Below, one piece after another: positions 1 to 12,100 of a DNA stretch of 64,000 nucleotides. Source of the stretch: Anisodus tanguticus (lineage: Eukaryota > Streptophyta > Magnoliopsida > Solanales > Solanaceae). Location of the stretch: NCBI GenBank assembly GCA_034509755.1, contig CM067559.1, positions 20,504,501 through 20,568,500 of the forward strand. The letters run 5' to 3'. Every line of letters starts with the position of its first letter. Position 1 is the stretch's first letter. The position numbers and the translations under genes are program-made. The notes beneath the pieces were generated by a model, which saw nothing but the letters and a program-made list of their open reading frames with translations, was not told where the DNA came from and ran no database searches.

Positions 1-1164
1 TGTAACAAACTTATGGACTCTCATGTTTGCCAAGCTTGTGTTTTGGGAAGCATGTTAAACTTCCTTTTTCGTTATTTGCTTCCAATACTCTTATGTCATT
101 TGATCTCATGCATAGTGATTTGTGGACATCCCCGATTTTAAGTTCGGCATGTCATAAGTATTATATGCTTATTTGGATGATTATTCAAATTTTATGTGGA
201 CATTTCCCATAGGACAGAAATCGTAGGTCTTCACCGTTTTTAAATAATTTAGTATTTTTGTCAAAACCCAATTTGAGAAATTCATTAAATATTTTCAATG
301 TGACAATGTGATGTAATTCATAAATGACTAATTTAAGTAATTTTGTCACCAAAATGGAATGTCCTTTTGTCTTTCATGTCCACATACTTCTCCTCGAAAT
401 GAGAAAGCCGAAATAAAAATACGAACAATCAACAATCTAATTCGCACACTTCTTGTGCATTCATCCACACCACCGTACTTTTGGCATCATGTTCTTCAAA
501 TGGCCACATATCTTCTCAAATCTATCACCCACACAAATGTTGTACCATCATATTCCTTCCTATACATATTTGAGGGTTTTTGTATGTTTATGTTATCCCT
601 TGTTTCCGTCCACAACCATAAACAAATTTCAAGCTCGTTCCACTCCTTGTATTTTTTTGGGATACCCACAAAATCATAGGGGATATAAGTGTTATAATAT
701 GTCTAATGGAAAAATTATAATCTCTCGTCACGTTATTTTTTATGATCCACATTCCCGTTTGGGAAATCTCATGTGGCAGCCCCACCTTCATACAATTTTT
801 TGGACATAGGAATACATTCAATTTTAAGTCACCATATAAATGCCCAAACAAATTCTTCCTCGACTGGACCGGCCCAAAATAATCCACTAAATATAGCGGC
901 CCAACAATGGAATGAGACTGGGCCTGTCCGAGTCAGGGAGCCCACTACTCCCCTTTATTCGGCCTGGCCCAGTCTACTTGTCGTGACTGGCAGCCCCAAA
1001 TGAGGGATCCTACTGCTCCCTCATCCGACCCACAAATCAGGCCACCAGGCCCAGCTCCACCAGCCCAAAACATACCTACCTCTCGGCCCAGTCCACAAAC
1101 CAAAAGCCCACTGCCCCAACCATCTGTCTCGGACCCACCTCGGACAGTTGAAACATGTGCCATG
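1..1164 (+). pseudogene. Ty1-copia polyprotein relic, integrase part (copia-1, left piece)
   Basis: Remnant of a copia polyprotein, cut by the window start. The first ~200 bases encode the Cys-Cys half of the integrase zinc finger (CQACVLGKHVKLPF) and the start of the catalytic core (MHSDLW). Around 359-560 a second frame gives the core's end (CPHTSPRNEKAEIK, then YFWHHVLQMATYLL), and 600-760 gives the integrase C-terminal motif (CIFLGYPQNHRGYKCYN). From about 840 to 1164 follows a Pro/Gly/Gln-rich linker like the one between integrase and reverse transcriptase in the copia at 16.3-20.9 kb. Frames change several times and stops are present, so it is dead. The reverse transcriptase continues at 13609, on the far side of the 12.4-kb insertion. 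The ends of the two pieces are the target-site copies CCATG and CCTTG. Confidence 0.9.
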
Positions 1165-4100
1165 TGTCGCGCCCATTTTTGACCCGCGGCTCAAAGCGGA
1201 GTGCAACGTATTGGTGATTCCTGGGTTAGATTAAGGAGTCGTCACCTAATTATTTTACGGTGAATTAGGACACCTAAATATTAAATAAATGCTGCAATGT
1301 AACTCCAATTTTGTGGTCTACGAAACTAATGAGATTCTAGGTAATGATTCTTTATTATCCTAAAGGGAAGGGGTTATACATCCTTTAAGATCCGCTAACT
1401 TGCGGTTATCCGATCAAACTCAGGTTAATATTATACTAAGGAAAATGCATGTTTAAAAGTATATAAAGTTAAAAAGATGTTTGCAAATATTTAGTAAAGG
1501 ATGCATTTTGTACAAGTATGCATTTGTATGATATTAAAGAAAAATACATGTAAAGTTGAAAAAATATGCATTTTGTAACAATTAATAGTAAGAAGAAAAA
1601 CGAATTATTTATAATGCCAAAGATTTTTTTTTTAAATCATTGAGTTCCAAATAAAAAAAAAGATAAAACTTATTTGTATGATAAAAAAGTGAATAGAAGA
1701 TGATCATAGTTGTTTTTGAAAATTTTGAATATGCATGACAAGCCTAAAAATAAATAAACTAGTAGAGGATTTCTAATTTTGCACTAACCGAGCCTACAAG
1801 TAAATAAGCTAGCGACGGGTTTTTAGTTTTAGACAACCCTATTAATTAATTCTATTCATACCCTAATTATTCTAAATATCCTAACAATCACACAAACATT
1901 AAATAATTATTACATGCCCAAAAAATAGAAATAACGGAATTAAAGAGTAATAATAAAAGGGAACTAAGGCGGATGACGATGTCATCTAGCCCTATTTGTT
2001 TTTGAAATTCCAAGGTTGGAGAATGCAAGGAATGTGGATGCGGGTCTTCGTTTGACAATGATCATGATGAGTCTCATAACGAAACTCTTCGTAGCTCCCG
2101 ATGCATTTCATGTAAATAAAGAAAAGAAAAGGATTAGTATATCGAACGTGGAAATATATATAAGAAAATGTAAACAAATAATTCGTAAGGAATAATATAT
2201 TGTTGGGCCTGACCCGATTTGAATCATGAAAGCAGAAAGGGAAACAAGCGAAAAGTCTGTGGGCCGAGCCCAATGGTTACAACAATGCAGTGTAGGCAAA
2301 CAGGAAAGCAAAATGGGCCGGGCCCACCAGACATTTACTGACCAAGCAAAGAGTGATATACACAAGGATATACATTTGATATATGCCAGATATATGTCTA
2401 GTTCTCTATATCTTATATACTTTAAAGGTATATCATTTTAAATATCTCATAGAAAAAATAAGGAAATAGAGGAAAAAGAACACCGAACAATTGATGGGTA
2501 TCACATTCCAGAAGAAAGGAAAATGTTTGTGCATTTCAAACCAAGTAAATGCAGCCAATTCAGTGGATATATGATCAGTGTGGACATGAAGGGTGTTTCG
2601 TGCTAATATGGGCATGCTTTGATATTCAGGCAACAAAAGCAGATATGTGGTCAATTCAGATGAGATAGAAAAGTTTGAAAATGCATAAATAGCCATTTAA
2701 AAACCACATTTCAAGTATCCAGAGTCAATCAAAGGACAAACTAAGTATATAAACTCTTGTATCCACTGCATTATTGGATTTAATGACACTGAAACTAATG
2801 GGTACTTCATGGCTAGTTAACAAGTCACATTGGACATGAGAAACACAGAATCAGTCAAATAGCCTAACTTCTCTAGACAACAAAGACTGTTTATGCTAAC
2901 TGAACATATATGACCAGTTAGTTAAGGAAAATGTGTCCCAGTGACTCAGAAGATCTTTCAAACCATTAGGGATGTTACTCTAGCATTCTGGCATATAAAA
3001 AAAATACAGACAACAGGACACCTAGGTAGCAGATCAAACATGGCATTTTAAGGTTAAAGAAGCAACCTAGTAAGCGAGATACTTATTACGACGGTTCAGT
3101 CATAGTAAATAGCAAGGCATGCATATTCCATTTTATTACTTAGCTCAAGCTTATGCCTACGGACTTACAACATACTAACATGGTTCAAAGCTAAGGCCCT
3201 TCACTATCCTTTAACATCCACAACAAATCAATGCAATAGAGAAAATACACATATTCCTAGATCCTTATCATATGACCAACATATATGAGTTAATCACAAA
3301 GGACAGACAGATTGCAAACCAACATGACACACGATCTAGCCTAAACAAGTAGAAAGCATTAGCACGAGACATATTTTAAACATCTTGATAGATGAATTAT
3401 AACCTAAGAGTCAAATAAAGGACTCGGCGAAGTATAAACCTATTTAGAGATTATGGATCCAACAATATTACGTAATGTCCAGAAATCAACACATACACAC
3501 ACAAAACTCTTTATCCCATTTTACTACCCTGAACTCAGGCCTGCAGATTTATAAACAGGAAAGTAAGAATTTAAACCCGACCTATCTTAACACTTACTCA
3601 TTTGATCACAAAGAAAATATGCAAACAAGTTGACATATATCTAAATCTACAAAGAGACCAAACTTTATTTCTACTTAGAATTGGATCTCAAACAGGTAAC
3701 AGAATCAAGATATAACCACATAGACCTTAATCACCACAGATCATGACCCTTAAAGTAGAACATGGATCTTATCATATTAATCATGCTAAAACATAACTAA
3801 TTTACATCATAACTCCACTAAACAGGTACTGAACAACATTTTCAATACATTATACTGAATGTTATACTAATCATGAACCAAACAGGTGCGAACACTATAT
3901 GTATCACACATAAAACATCTAACTAATCATAACTCTTTTAAATAAGTACTAACAACATATGCCTCATATCATAATCTATATCAGTTTAATAATACAAACA
4001 AAGAATTTCTAAATCTTGATAGGTAATTAAACAAGACTAACAACTTAATACACTTAGGCATTAAAACACAGCCACATGAATAATCAGTACATAGTTAGCA

Positions 4101-5576
4101 CCAAAACACGAAAAATACATAAAATAAATCGAGAGGAATGTATTTTACTGACCTTCTCCGGGCAGCGAACCGAGGCGTATTTCGAATCGTCGACCCGCTC
4201 GGAGAAGTTTGTTTCTGCGATTGAAAAAGAATAAAATGTTTGTGGCTTTGCCGAGCCGGAACCGAGAGTAAAAGGGGAGGACTTTTCAAAATCGAAACAT
4301 GTTCAAGAAAGGATCTTGGCTCTGAAAAAGAAACTATTTTGCGAAACAACAAGAAAGGTAGACTCTTAGTTAACGGCTTAAAAAAAAACAGAGGGCTTTT
4401 TATTCTCTCTAAATCCGAATCCTTTTTCTCTTCTCTTTTTCTCTTCCTTCTCTCCTTCCAACAACCCACAAAGGGTTCTATTTATAGCCCCAATCGAGAT
4501 TCTAATGGCTGAGGTTTGAATTTTGAATTCAAAACAAAGATTGAAAAATGTGATGGTTTTCTTTTCATTTTGAAAACCGAGATGATAAAGAAGGGGTACG
4601 GGTTCATGCTCTTACCCACCGAGTTCTTGAAGGTGTTCTAGAGGTCCACTGTAGCATGCATGCTTTACAGGTCGATGTGACTCGAATGAGCTATTCAAAG
4701 CTCTGGGTTTTGCGAAAATGGGAAAAGGGGACTGTGCGATGTGAGGGCTCGACGGTCAAGGGGACATGGTGGCAGTGGTGTGGTGAGGGTGTTTGTCCGG
4801 CGGGTAAAGGGAGACGATGGTGTGAAGGGCTGCTGGTTTTTGGAAGGGTCCTCTGGCTTTTGGTACTAGGTTTGGGGATGATTTCTTGAGGCATGGGTCG
4901 GTGAGGTGATGGGGTAGGTTGGTGGTGTCAGGAGGCGGAATCGGCGACTGGTAGTGTTAGGCGTAGGGTGCGGCGACGTAGGGGTAGGGGTGTAGGGGTG
5001 TGCCGCCAAATGAGAGGGTCAGGGTGTTAGGTTTGAGGGTAAAGGGAAATAAAGGGGAATTGGTTTGGGTATTGGGCCGATTAGGGTTGGGCTTTGGTGG
5101 GTTTGGGTTTTCCGATTGGACTGCAGAAATGGGGGGTTCGTTTGGGCTGTGATTTTGTGGTGGGTTGATATTGTTTTGGGTGAGGGGAAATAAAATGGGG
5201 AGTTGGTTAAAAATAAAAGAAGGGGTTTATTATTAAAAAGATGTTTTGCAAAAGATGTAAATTATTTAAAATAACATCACGATGTGATAATAATAAAAAC
5301 GTAATATTTGCGAAATGCTTAATAAAAATGGAAATGCGATGCAATTTTGTGAAAATAAAATAACGTAGAATATTAGGGTAAAACTATGATTGTGATATTA
5401 AAAGGCGAATGATAGTAAAAATACGAATAATAATAATGATAATGATATTAAGAATAATAATAATATATATGTATATATATGCCTATATGTATATATATTA
5501 AAATTGTTTTGAGGTGTCAAAAATATTTAAAATTGCAAATAAATCGGAAAAGACGGGACAACATTGGGTGTCAATA
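1165..5576 (-). repeat. 3' LTR of the Tat/Ogre-like element (4412 bp)
   Basis: Direct repeat of 9179-13603. In the first ~265 bases I count about 8 differences, so the copies are roughly 3% diverged there, with a few small indels elsewhere. The 3800-5500 part is strongly strand-biased (G-rich on the plus strand). An AT-only microsatellite lies at about 5450-5505. On the minus strand 4478-4487 is a TATA-like CTATAAATAG followed by a purine-rich leader. A 124-codon minus-strand frame (4469-4095) follows this TATA, but its counterpart in the other LTR is shortened and altered, so it is probably chance. Confidence 0.9.
4478..4487 (-). promoter_or_regulatory. TATA-like box of the giant LTR
   Basis: Minus strand reads CTATAAATAG, about 1.09 kb inside the LTR start at 5576. 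A purine-rich transcribed-leader-like stretch (4410-4470) follows. The same box is kept in the other LTR at 12494-12503. Position and sequence fit a U3/R boundary promoter. No transcript evidence is available here. Confidence 0.5.
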
Positions 5577-5580
5577 GATG

Positions 5581-5589
5581 CCCCTCTTT
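5581..5589 (-). other. Polypurine tract of the Tat/Ogre-like element
   Basis: Minus strand AAAGAGGGG, followed by four bases (CATC) and then the LTR start. Its place just inside the 3' LTR confirms the orientation. Confidence 0.75.
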
Positions 5590-5970
5590 GGCCGGAGACG
5601 ATGAAAGAGTTTATGGTCAAAGAAGTTGACTAAGTAGCCAATTTTATCTTGATCATCGGGACTCGAAGGAAGATTAGGGATGCATGGGTAGAAATAGAAT
5701 TCCGAGGGAGAAGACATTGAAAAAGTTGGTGCGGATTCAAGAAATATTTCCCCAGTGTTGAGTTACGATGACATTGGTTGCAGATGTGAAAAATTATTGG
5801 GGAAGTGCGGAACGACGTTCGAAGTAGGCTGCTGACCAAAATTGCCTCGGTTCGCTGTAAGAGATAGTTCCACGTTGTGATGAAGTTCTTGCAAATTAAA
5901 GCTCCTGCAAACTAAAGCTTAAAATAAAATTAGTGCATAATTATTGAGAAAAAATGGTAGAGAATATGAC

Positions 5971-6250
5971 TTGGGCGCCTGACTGAAATTAAATACCCGA
6001 ATTATGAGGTGGGCGCCTGACTGAAATTAAATACCCAAATTATGAGGTGGGCTCCTGACTGAAATTAAATACCCGAATTATGAGGTGGGCGCCTGACTGA
6101 AATTAAATACCCAAATTATGAGGTGGGCGCCTGACTGAAATTAAATACCCGAATTATGAGGTAGGCGCCTGACTGAAATTAAATACCCGAATTATGAGGT
6201 GGGCGCCTAACTGAAATTTAAAATACCCGCATTATGAGGTGGGCGTCTGA
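5971..6250 (-). repeat. 38-bp tandem array in the retroelement 3' UTR
   Basis: About seven consecutive copies of a 38-bp unit. The word ATTATGAGGTGGGCGCC recurs at 6001, 6039, 6077, 6115, 6153 and 6191, with a decayed copy at 6229. Most copies differ by one or two bases. It sits between the integrase scrap and the 3' LTR, where Tat/Ogre elements are known to carry variable tandem arrays. No spacers are present, so it is not a CRISPR. Confidence 0.92.
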
Positions 6251-6435
6251 AATGACGTCGTTGTATTGACGTGTTGTGTTGAAGACGTCGTTGTAATGTT
6301 GTTGACGTCGTTGTAATGCTGTAAAAGACAGTTATCGTGCCGCCGTAACGTCGAGGACGTTGTTGTAATGTTGTTTTGTTGTAAAAGATAACTGTTGAGC
6401 TGAAGACTTCGTTGTAATGCTGTTGACATCATTGG
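6251..6435 (-). repeat. Degenerate GACGTCGTTGTAATG repeat cluster
   Basis: The word GACGTCGTTGTAATG and close variants occur about five times in 185 bases, for example near 6285, 6306, 6352 and 6405. A longer version carries GCTGTAAAAGA after it. It directly adjoins the 38-bp array and is probably an older, decayed tandem array in the same 3' UTR. Confidence 0.65.
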
Positions 6436-7159
6436 AATGCTGTGATTCGAAATAACATCCTTGTGCAGACATAATGGTTGGGGCCCTGTAGGTCAAGATG
6501 ATGTCTTCACATAGATGTAAAACAGGAACGTGATCCTTGTGGTGAGCTGTGATGCTGAAATTCTTTGGGAAATTGATCATAAGTGATGTGGCTTCCCTGC
6601 TTCTTACAACCTGAAGAACCTGTACTCAAAGAAAATTTGTGAGTTTGGGGGAGGGGCGGTTGATTCGCGTTGACTTTGTAGTTTTGACTCTCAATACTTG
6701 CATGTCTTGTTGATTCGGACCTGTAGCCCCGTCTGGTTCCCAGTGTTGGCAAGCCGTTAATGAAAATATTTGTTGAAAATAATTCGTTTATAAGAAAGTA
6801 TGCATATCAATAAAAACTTCTGTCGAACTCTAATGAAAATATCTGTTGAAAATAATTTGCTTATAAGAAAGTATGGATATATATAAATGACTGTCGAGCA
6901 GTGACATGCGGTGAAACAAAGCAAACGTCTTATCCAAAATCATTCTTCTGGCTGAATACTTTGTTGGCCGACACTTTTCTCATGTATATCGGCGTCTTCT
7001 TGCAGTGAACCCTTAAGATTTTGCCCCAGCTTCTGATATATGAGGATGCTGAACTTTCAACTAGACCAAGCCGAGTCTTGTGGGGGTTGCTTGGTTGTCC
7101 TATCAAGGTGATCGGACAGGTGTACTTTATTACATGCAAGATAAAGGGGGGGAATTTTA

Positions 7160-7420
7160 ATGGTGTCACCGAAGCCGATATAGGCCGCCTACGTATCCCA
7201 ATAAGGGAATCAGGTCATAACGTAGTTCGTTACACGCAAAAGGGATTGTAATTTTTCTAAAAGTGGGACCGAAGCCGATGTGGCCGCCTTCGTATCCCGC
7301 CGAGGAAATCAGGTCATAACGTAGTTCATATTACAAGCAAAAATGCGATTTTGGGGAAATTCGTGCTCTAAAGAAACGGAACCCGCCATGGGTTCTTTGT
7401 GTATCCCGCCAAGGGAGCGC
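7160..7420 (-). repeat. ~100-bp direct repeats next to the integrase end
   Basis: Two clear copies (around 7168-7265 and 7268-7365) share ACCGAAGCCGAT, GGCCGCC, CGTATCCC and AATCAGGTCATAACGTAGTTC-like words. A third diverged copy lies at about 7380-7420. This is a third repeat type in the same 3' UTR, immediately after the integrase reading frame ends. Confidence 0.65.
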
Positions 7421-7469
7421 AACTTTTACAACATAGGAAGTGCATTACATAGAAAAATCCTAAATGTAG

Positions 7470-7990
7470 TATCTTTTCACCGCATTTGCGTTGATAGCTT
7501 TTGGCCAAACTTTGTCGTCCATTTCAGCTAGGATTAGTGTCCTTCCAGTCAGCATTTGGTGAACCGTGTAAGGCCCTTGCCAATTCGAATTTTCCTTTGG
7601 CTTCATCTTGGTGTAGGAATATGCATTTTGACACCAATTGCCCCGGTTTAAAGTCCTTGGCTTTACTTTCTTGTTTAAAAGCTTTGGCCATTCTATTCCG
7701 ATAAAGTTGCCCCGGACAAACTGTGTTCATCTGCTTTTCATCAATCAGCCTCTATGTATATGATTCTGTATCCACTTGGCTTCGAAAGATATAGCATTTC
7801 CCCAGTAGAAGTCCTGATTGTAGTGCGATAGCCCGAAAGTGCAAAGGGAAAATGCTCATGCCAATGCTTGTAATTATCAACCATCTTGATGTTTCATCCA
7901 AAACTGGCTTTGGATTATTCTAAAAATGCCCAATTCTTCCGGTTGTGAGTCTTCCTCATATTCTTCGAAGTCTTGTTCGTTGTTTGGGAC
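7470..7990 (-). pseudogene. Ty3-gypsy pol scrap: protease/RT linker fused to integrase C-terminus
   Basis: Reading leftwards from 7990, one frame gives an acidic stretch (EDFEEYEEDSQPEEL) like the linker before reverse transcriptase in Tat-type polyproteins. From about 7905 another frame gives an integrase segment (MVDNYKHWHEHFPFAL, then YRTTIRTSTGEML). From 7730 come RNRMAKAFKQE and DFKPGQLV, and after a frameshift near 7575 the integrase tail GPYTVHQMLTG and LILAEMD. The intervening reverse transcriptase, RNase H and integrase core (well over 2 kb in a normal element) are missing. This looks like one large internal deletion plus later frameshifts. The linker assignment is less certain than the integrase assignment, which is clear. 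Confidence 0.8.
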
Positions 7991-9156
7991 TTTGTTTGCT
8001 TGTTTCATTATATGTCACTTATTATCGACAAATTTATAAATTTGCATGATGAAAGAGAAAAAAAAAATTATTAAACAAAAACAAATTTTAAAATAGCAAA
8101 AGCAATGTGCATTTGTCATTCTAAGCTTTCTAAAGGTGGAGGCAAAATACATTAAAATGTAAAAAATGTGATTCAGGCCTCAATTTAAATCATATTATTT
8201 TATTAAGTTAGCGCTAATACAATTTGGTTAGGCATGATTTAGTGAATAAAAGATGGGGTGCTCCGCCAGTTTTAAGTCAACACGAATCAACCTTTGGGGT
8301 GAAATAAATTAAGCAAAATAAACCTCCTGAAAAATAAAGAAAACCAAGTTAGTATAAGGCGAGTAATGATTGCTTCAAATAATATGCACAGAGTGGGAAG
8401 CAGCAGAAAATAACAAGCAGATTGTATGAAATTAAATGCGCGTCCTAATATGCATGGGGCTCTCTTATGCCACCTCCTCTCTTATGCCAGAGGTGGGCCT
8501 AAACGCCAAATACGCGAGATTACGATAGATTGATCCAAGCCACTAAGTTGAAATGCTTTCCGTTGGAAATAAAGGCTGAAATTTTCCAATTTCGACATGT
8601 CATGATTAGGCTTGAATTCGTCTATCATTATAACGCTACATATAATATGTTGATTGGTCGTTGGGTCGTGAGACCCATCGACAATTTGATGGATTTCTTA
8701 ATTGTGGAGTCGATGCCAAGGATCGACCCACCTATGGTGTATGCATGCATGACTTAAAATAAAGGGTGGTATAGCTCTATCCTAAATTTTGTAAGATTTA
8801 GCTTACTAGACTCAAGGTTCCCAAGCGGACTGCTCGAGTGAGAAGGCTACGCGGCCACCGGATGGTCCGGACACTCCGTGCATACGCCAACTCTCCTAAA
8901 ATTTGGTAATTTGAAAGAAATTTTTGCGGGTGCGCAAAACACACCTCGCGTGTATGTGTGATAGTGTCAATTTTCCAGAGTGGAAGAAATATGAGCGAAA
9001 TGCCAATTTAAGGAAAGCAGTAAAAGAATATAGCAATTAAAGCAGTTATGCAAAATTTCACAAATGAAACATATCAAAGCATTAAATCAAATAATGAGCA
9101 AAAAGTAAAGCGCAATAATAATTAACCTGATTTTGCTATGGTTAAGAACCTGAAAT
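7991..9156 (-). other. Unassigned 5' interior of the Tat/Ogre-like element
   Basis: This is the leader side of the element, between the primer site and the pol scrap. I recognise no gag or protease domain on either strand. The only sizeable reading frame is on the opposite strand (8530-8757, 75 codons) and matches nothing I know. A CACTCCGTG and GGTCCGGAC-bearing GC-richer patch lies near 8840-8890. It could be 5' UTR or captured sequence. Confidence 0.5.
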
Positions 9157-9175
9157 GTCCCCAGTGGAGTCGCCA
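9157..9175 (-). other. Primer-binding site of the Tat/Ogre-like element
   Basis: Minus strand TGGCGACTCCACTGGGGAC, three bases inside the 5' LTR (9179-13603). It begins TGG as primer sites do, and this TGGCGACTCC type is the one I associate with Tat-lineage elements, reported to use tRNA-Arg. The tRNA assignment is from memory of the family. Confidence 0.8.
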
Positions 9176-9178
9176 TGC

Positions 9179-12100
9179 TGTCGCGCCCGTTTTTGACCCG
9201 CGGGTCAAAGCGGAGTGCAACGTATTGGTGATTCCTGGGTTAGAAAAAGGAGTCGTCACCTAATTATTTTACGGTGAATTAGGACGCCTAAATATTAAAT
9301 AAATGCTGCAATGTAACTCCAATTTTGTGGTCTACGAAACTAATGAGATTCTAGGTAATGATTCTTTATTATCCTAAAGGGAAGGGGTTAGGCATCCTTT
9401 AAGATCAGCTAACTTGCGGTTATCCGATCAAACTCAGGTTAATATTATACTAAGAAAAATGCATGTTTAAAAGTATATAAAGTTAAAAAGATGTTTGCAA
9501 ATATTTAGTAAAGGATGCATTTTGTACAAGTATGCATTTGTATGATATTAACGAAAAATACATGTAAAGTTGAAAAAATATGCACTTTGTAACAATTAAT
9601 AGTAAGAAGAAAAACGAATTATTTATAATGCCAAAGAAATATATTTTTTTGAAATCATTGAGTTGCAAATAAAAAAAAAAGATAAAACTTATTTGTATGA
9701 TAAAAAAGTGAATAGAGGATGATCATAGTTGTTTTTGAAAATTTTGAATATGCATGACAAGCCTAAAAATAAATAAACTAGTAGAGGATTTCTAATTTTG
9801 CACTAACCGAGCCTACAAGTAAATAAGCTAGCGACGGGTTTCTAGTTTTAGACAACCCTATTAATTAATTCTATTCATACCCTAATTATTCTAAATATCC
9901 TAACAATCACACAAACATTAAATAATTATTACATGCCCAAAAAATAGAAATAACGGAATTAAAGAGTAATAATAAAAGGGAAGTAAGGCGGATGACGATG
10001 TCATCTAGCCCTATTTGTTTTTGAAATTCCGAGGTTGGAGAATGAAAGGAATGTGGATGCGGGTCTTCATTTGACAATGATCATGATGAGTCTCATAACG
10101 AAACTCTTCGTAGCTCCCGATGCATTTCATGTAAATAAAGAAAAGAAAAGGATTAGTATATGGAACGTGGAAATATATATAAGAAAATGTAAACAAATAA
10201 TTCGTAAGGAATAATCTATTGTTGGGCCTGACCCGATTTGAATCATGAAAGTAGAAAGGGAAACAAGCGAAAAGTCTGTGGGCCGAGCCCAATGGTTACA
10301 ACAATGCAGTGTAGGCAAACAGGAAAGCAAAATGGGCTAGGCCCACCAGACATTTACTGACCAAGCAAAGAGTGATATACACAAGGATATACATTTGATG
10401 TATGCCAGATATATGTCTAGTTCTCTATATCTTATATACTTTAAAGGTATATCATTTTAAATATCTCATAGAAAAAAATAAGGAAATAGAGGAAAAAGAA
10501 CACCAAGCAAGTGATGGGTATCACATTCCAGAAGAAAGGAAAATGTTTGTGCATTTCAAACCAAGTAAATGCAGCCAATTCAGTGGATATATGATCAGTG
10601 TGGACATGAAGGGTGTTTCGTGCTAATATGGGCATGCTTTGATATTCAGGCAACAAAGCAGATATGTGATCAATTCAGATGAGATAGAAAAGTTTGAAAA
10701 TGCATAAATAGCCATTCAAAAACCACATTTCAAGTACCCAGAGTCAATCAAAGGCTATACTAAGTATATAAACTCTTGTATCCACTGCATTATTGGATTT
10801 AATGACACTGAAACTAATGGGTACTTCATGGCTAGTTAACAAGTCACATTGGACATGAGAAACACAGAATCAGTCAAATAGCCTAACTTCTCTAGACAAC
10901 AAAGACTGTTTATGCTAACTGAACATATATGACCAGTTAGTTAAGGAAAATATGTCCCAGTGACTCAGAAGATCTTTCAAACCATTAGGGATGTTACTCT
11001 AGCATTCTGGCATATAAAAAAAATACAGACAACAGGACACCTAGGTAGCAGATCAAACATGGCATTTTAAGGTTAAAGAAGCAACCTAGTAACTGAGATA
11101 CTTATTACAGCAGTTCAGTCATAGTAAATAGCAAGGCATGCATATTCCATTTTATTACTTAGCTCAAGCTTATGCCTACGGACTTACAACATACTAACAT
11201 GGTTCAAAGCTAAGGCCCTTCACTATCCTTTAACATCCACAACAAATCAATGCAATAGAGAAAATACACATATTCCTAGATCCTTATCATATGACCAACA
11301 TATATGAGTTAATCACAAAGGACAGACAGATTGCAAACCAACATGACACAGTCTAGCCTAAACAAGTAGAAAGCATTAGCACAGACATATTTTAAACATC
11401 TTGATAGATGAATTATAACCTAAGAGTCAAATAAAGGACTCAGCAGTATAAACCTATTTAGAGATTATGGATCCAACAATATTACGTAATGTCCAGAAAT
11501 CAACACATACACACACAAAACTCTTTATCCCATTTTACTACCCTGAACTCAGGCCTGCAGATTTATAAACAGGAAAGTAAGAATTTAAACCCGACCTATC
11601 TTAACACTTACTCATTTGATCACAAAGAAAATATGCAAACAAGTTGACATATATCTAAATCTACAAAGAGACCAAACTTTATTTCTACTTAGCATTGGAT
11701 CTCAAACAGGTAAGAGAATCAAGATATAACCACATATTTAGACCTTAATCACCACAGATCATGACCCTTAAAGTAGAACAGGGATCTTATCATTTTAATC
11801 ATGCTAAAACATAACTAATTTACATCATAACTCCACTAAACAGGTACTGAACAACATTTTCAATACATTATACTGAATGTAATACTAATCATGAACCAAA
11901 CAGGTGCGAACACTATATGTATCACACATAAAACATCTAACTAATCATAACCCTGTTAAATAAGTACTAACACATATGCCTCATATCATAATCTATATCA
12001 GTTTAATAATACAAACAAAGAATTTCTAAATCTTGATAGGTAATTAAACAAGACTAACAACTTAATACACTTAGGCATTAAAACACAGCCACATGAATAA

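Noticed and set aside
2108..2441. Short frames inside the giant LTR (also near 10011-10656)
   Set aside because: Both LTR copies carry them with changes and truncations. No domain or codon constraint seen.
5971..6250. Regular 38-bp repeats resembling a CRISPR array
   Set aside because: Copies abut with no spacers, in plant DNA inside a retrotransposon 3' UTR.
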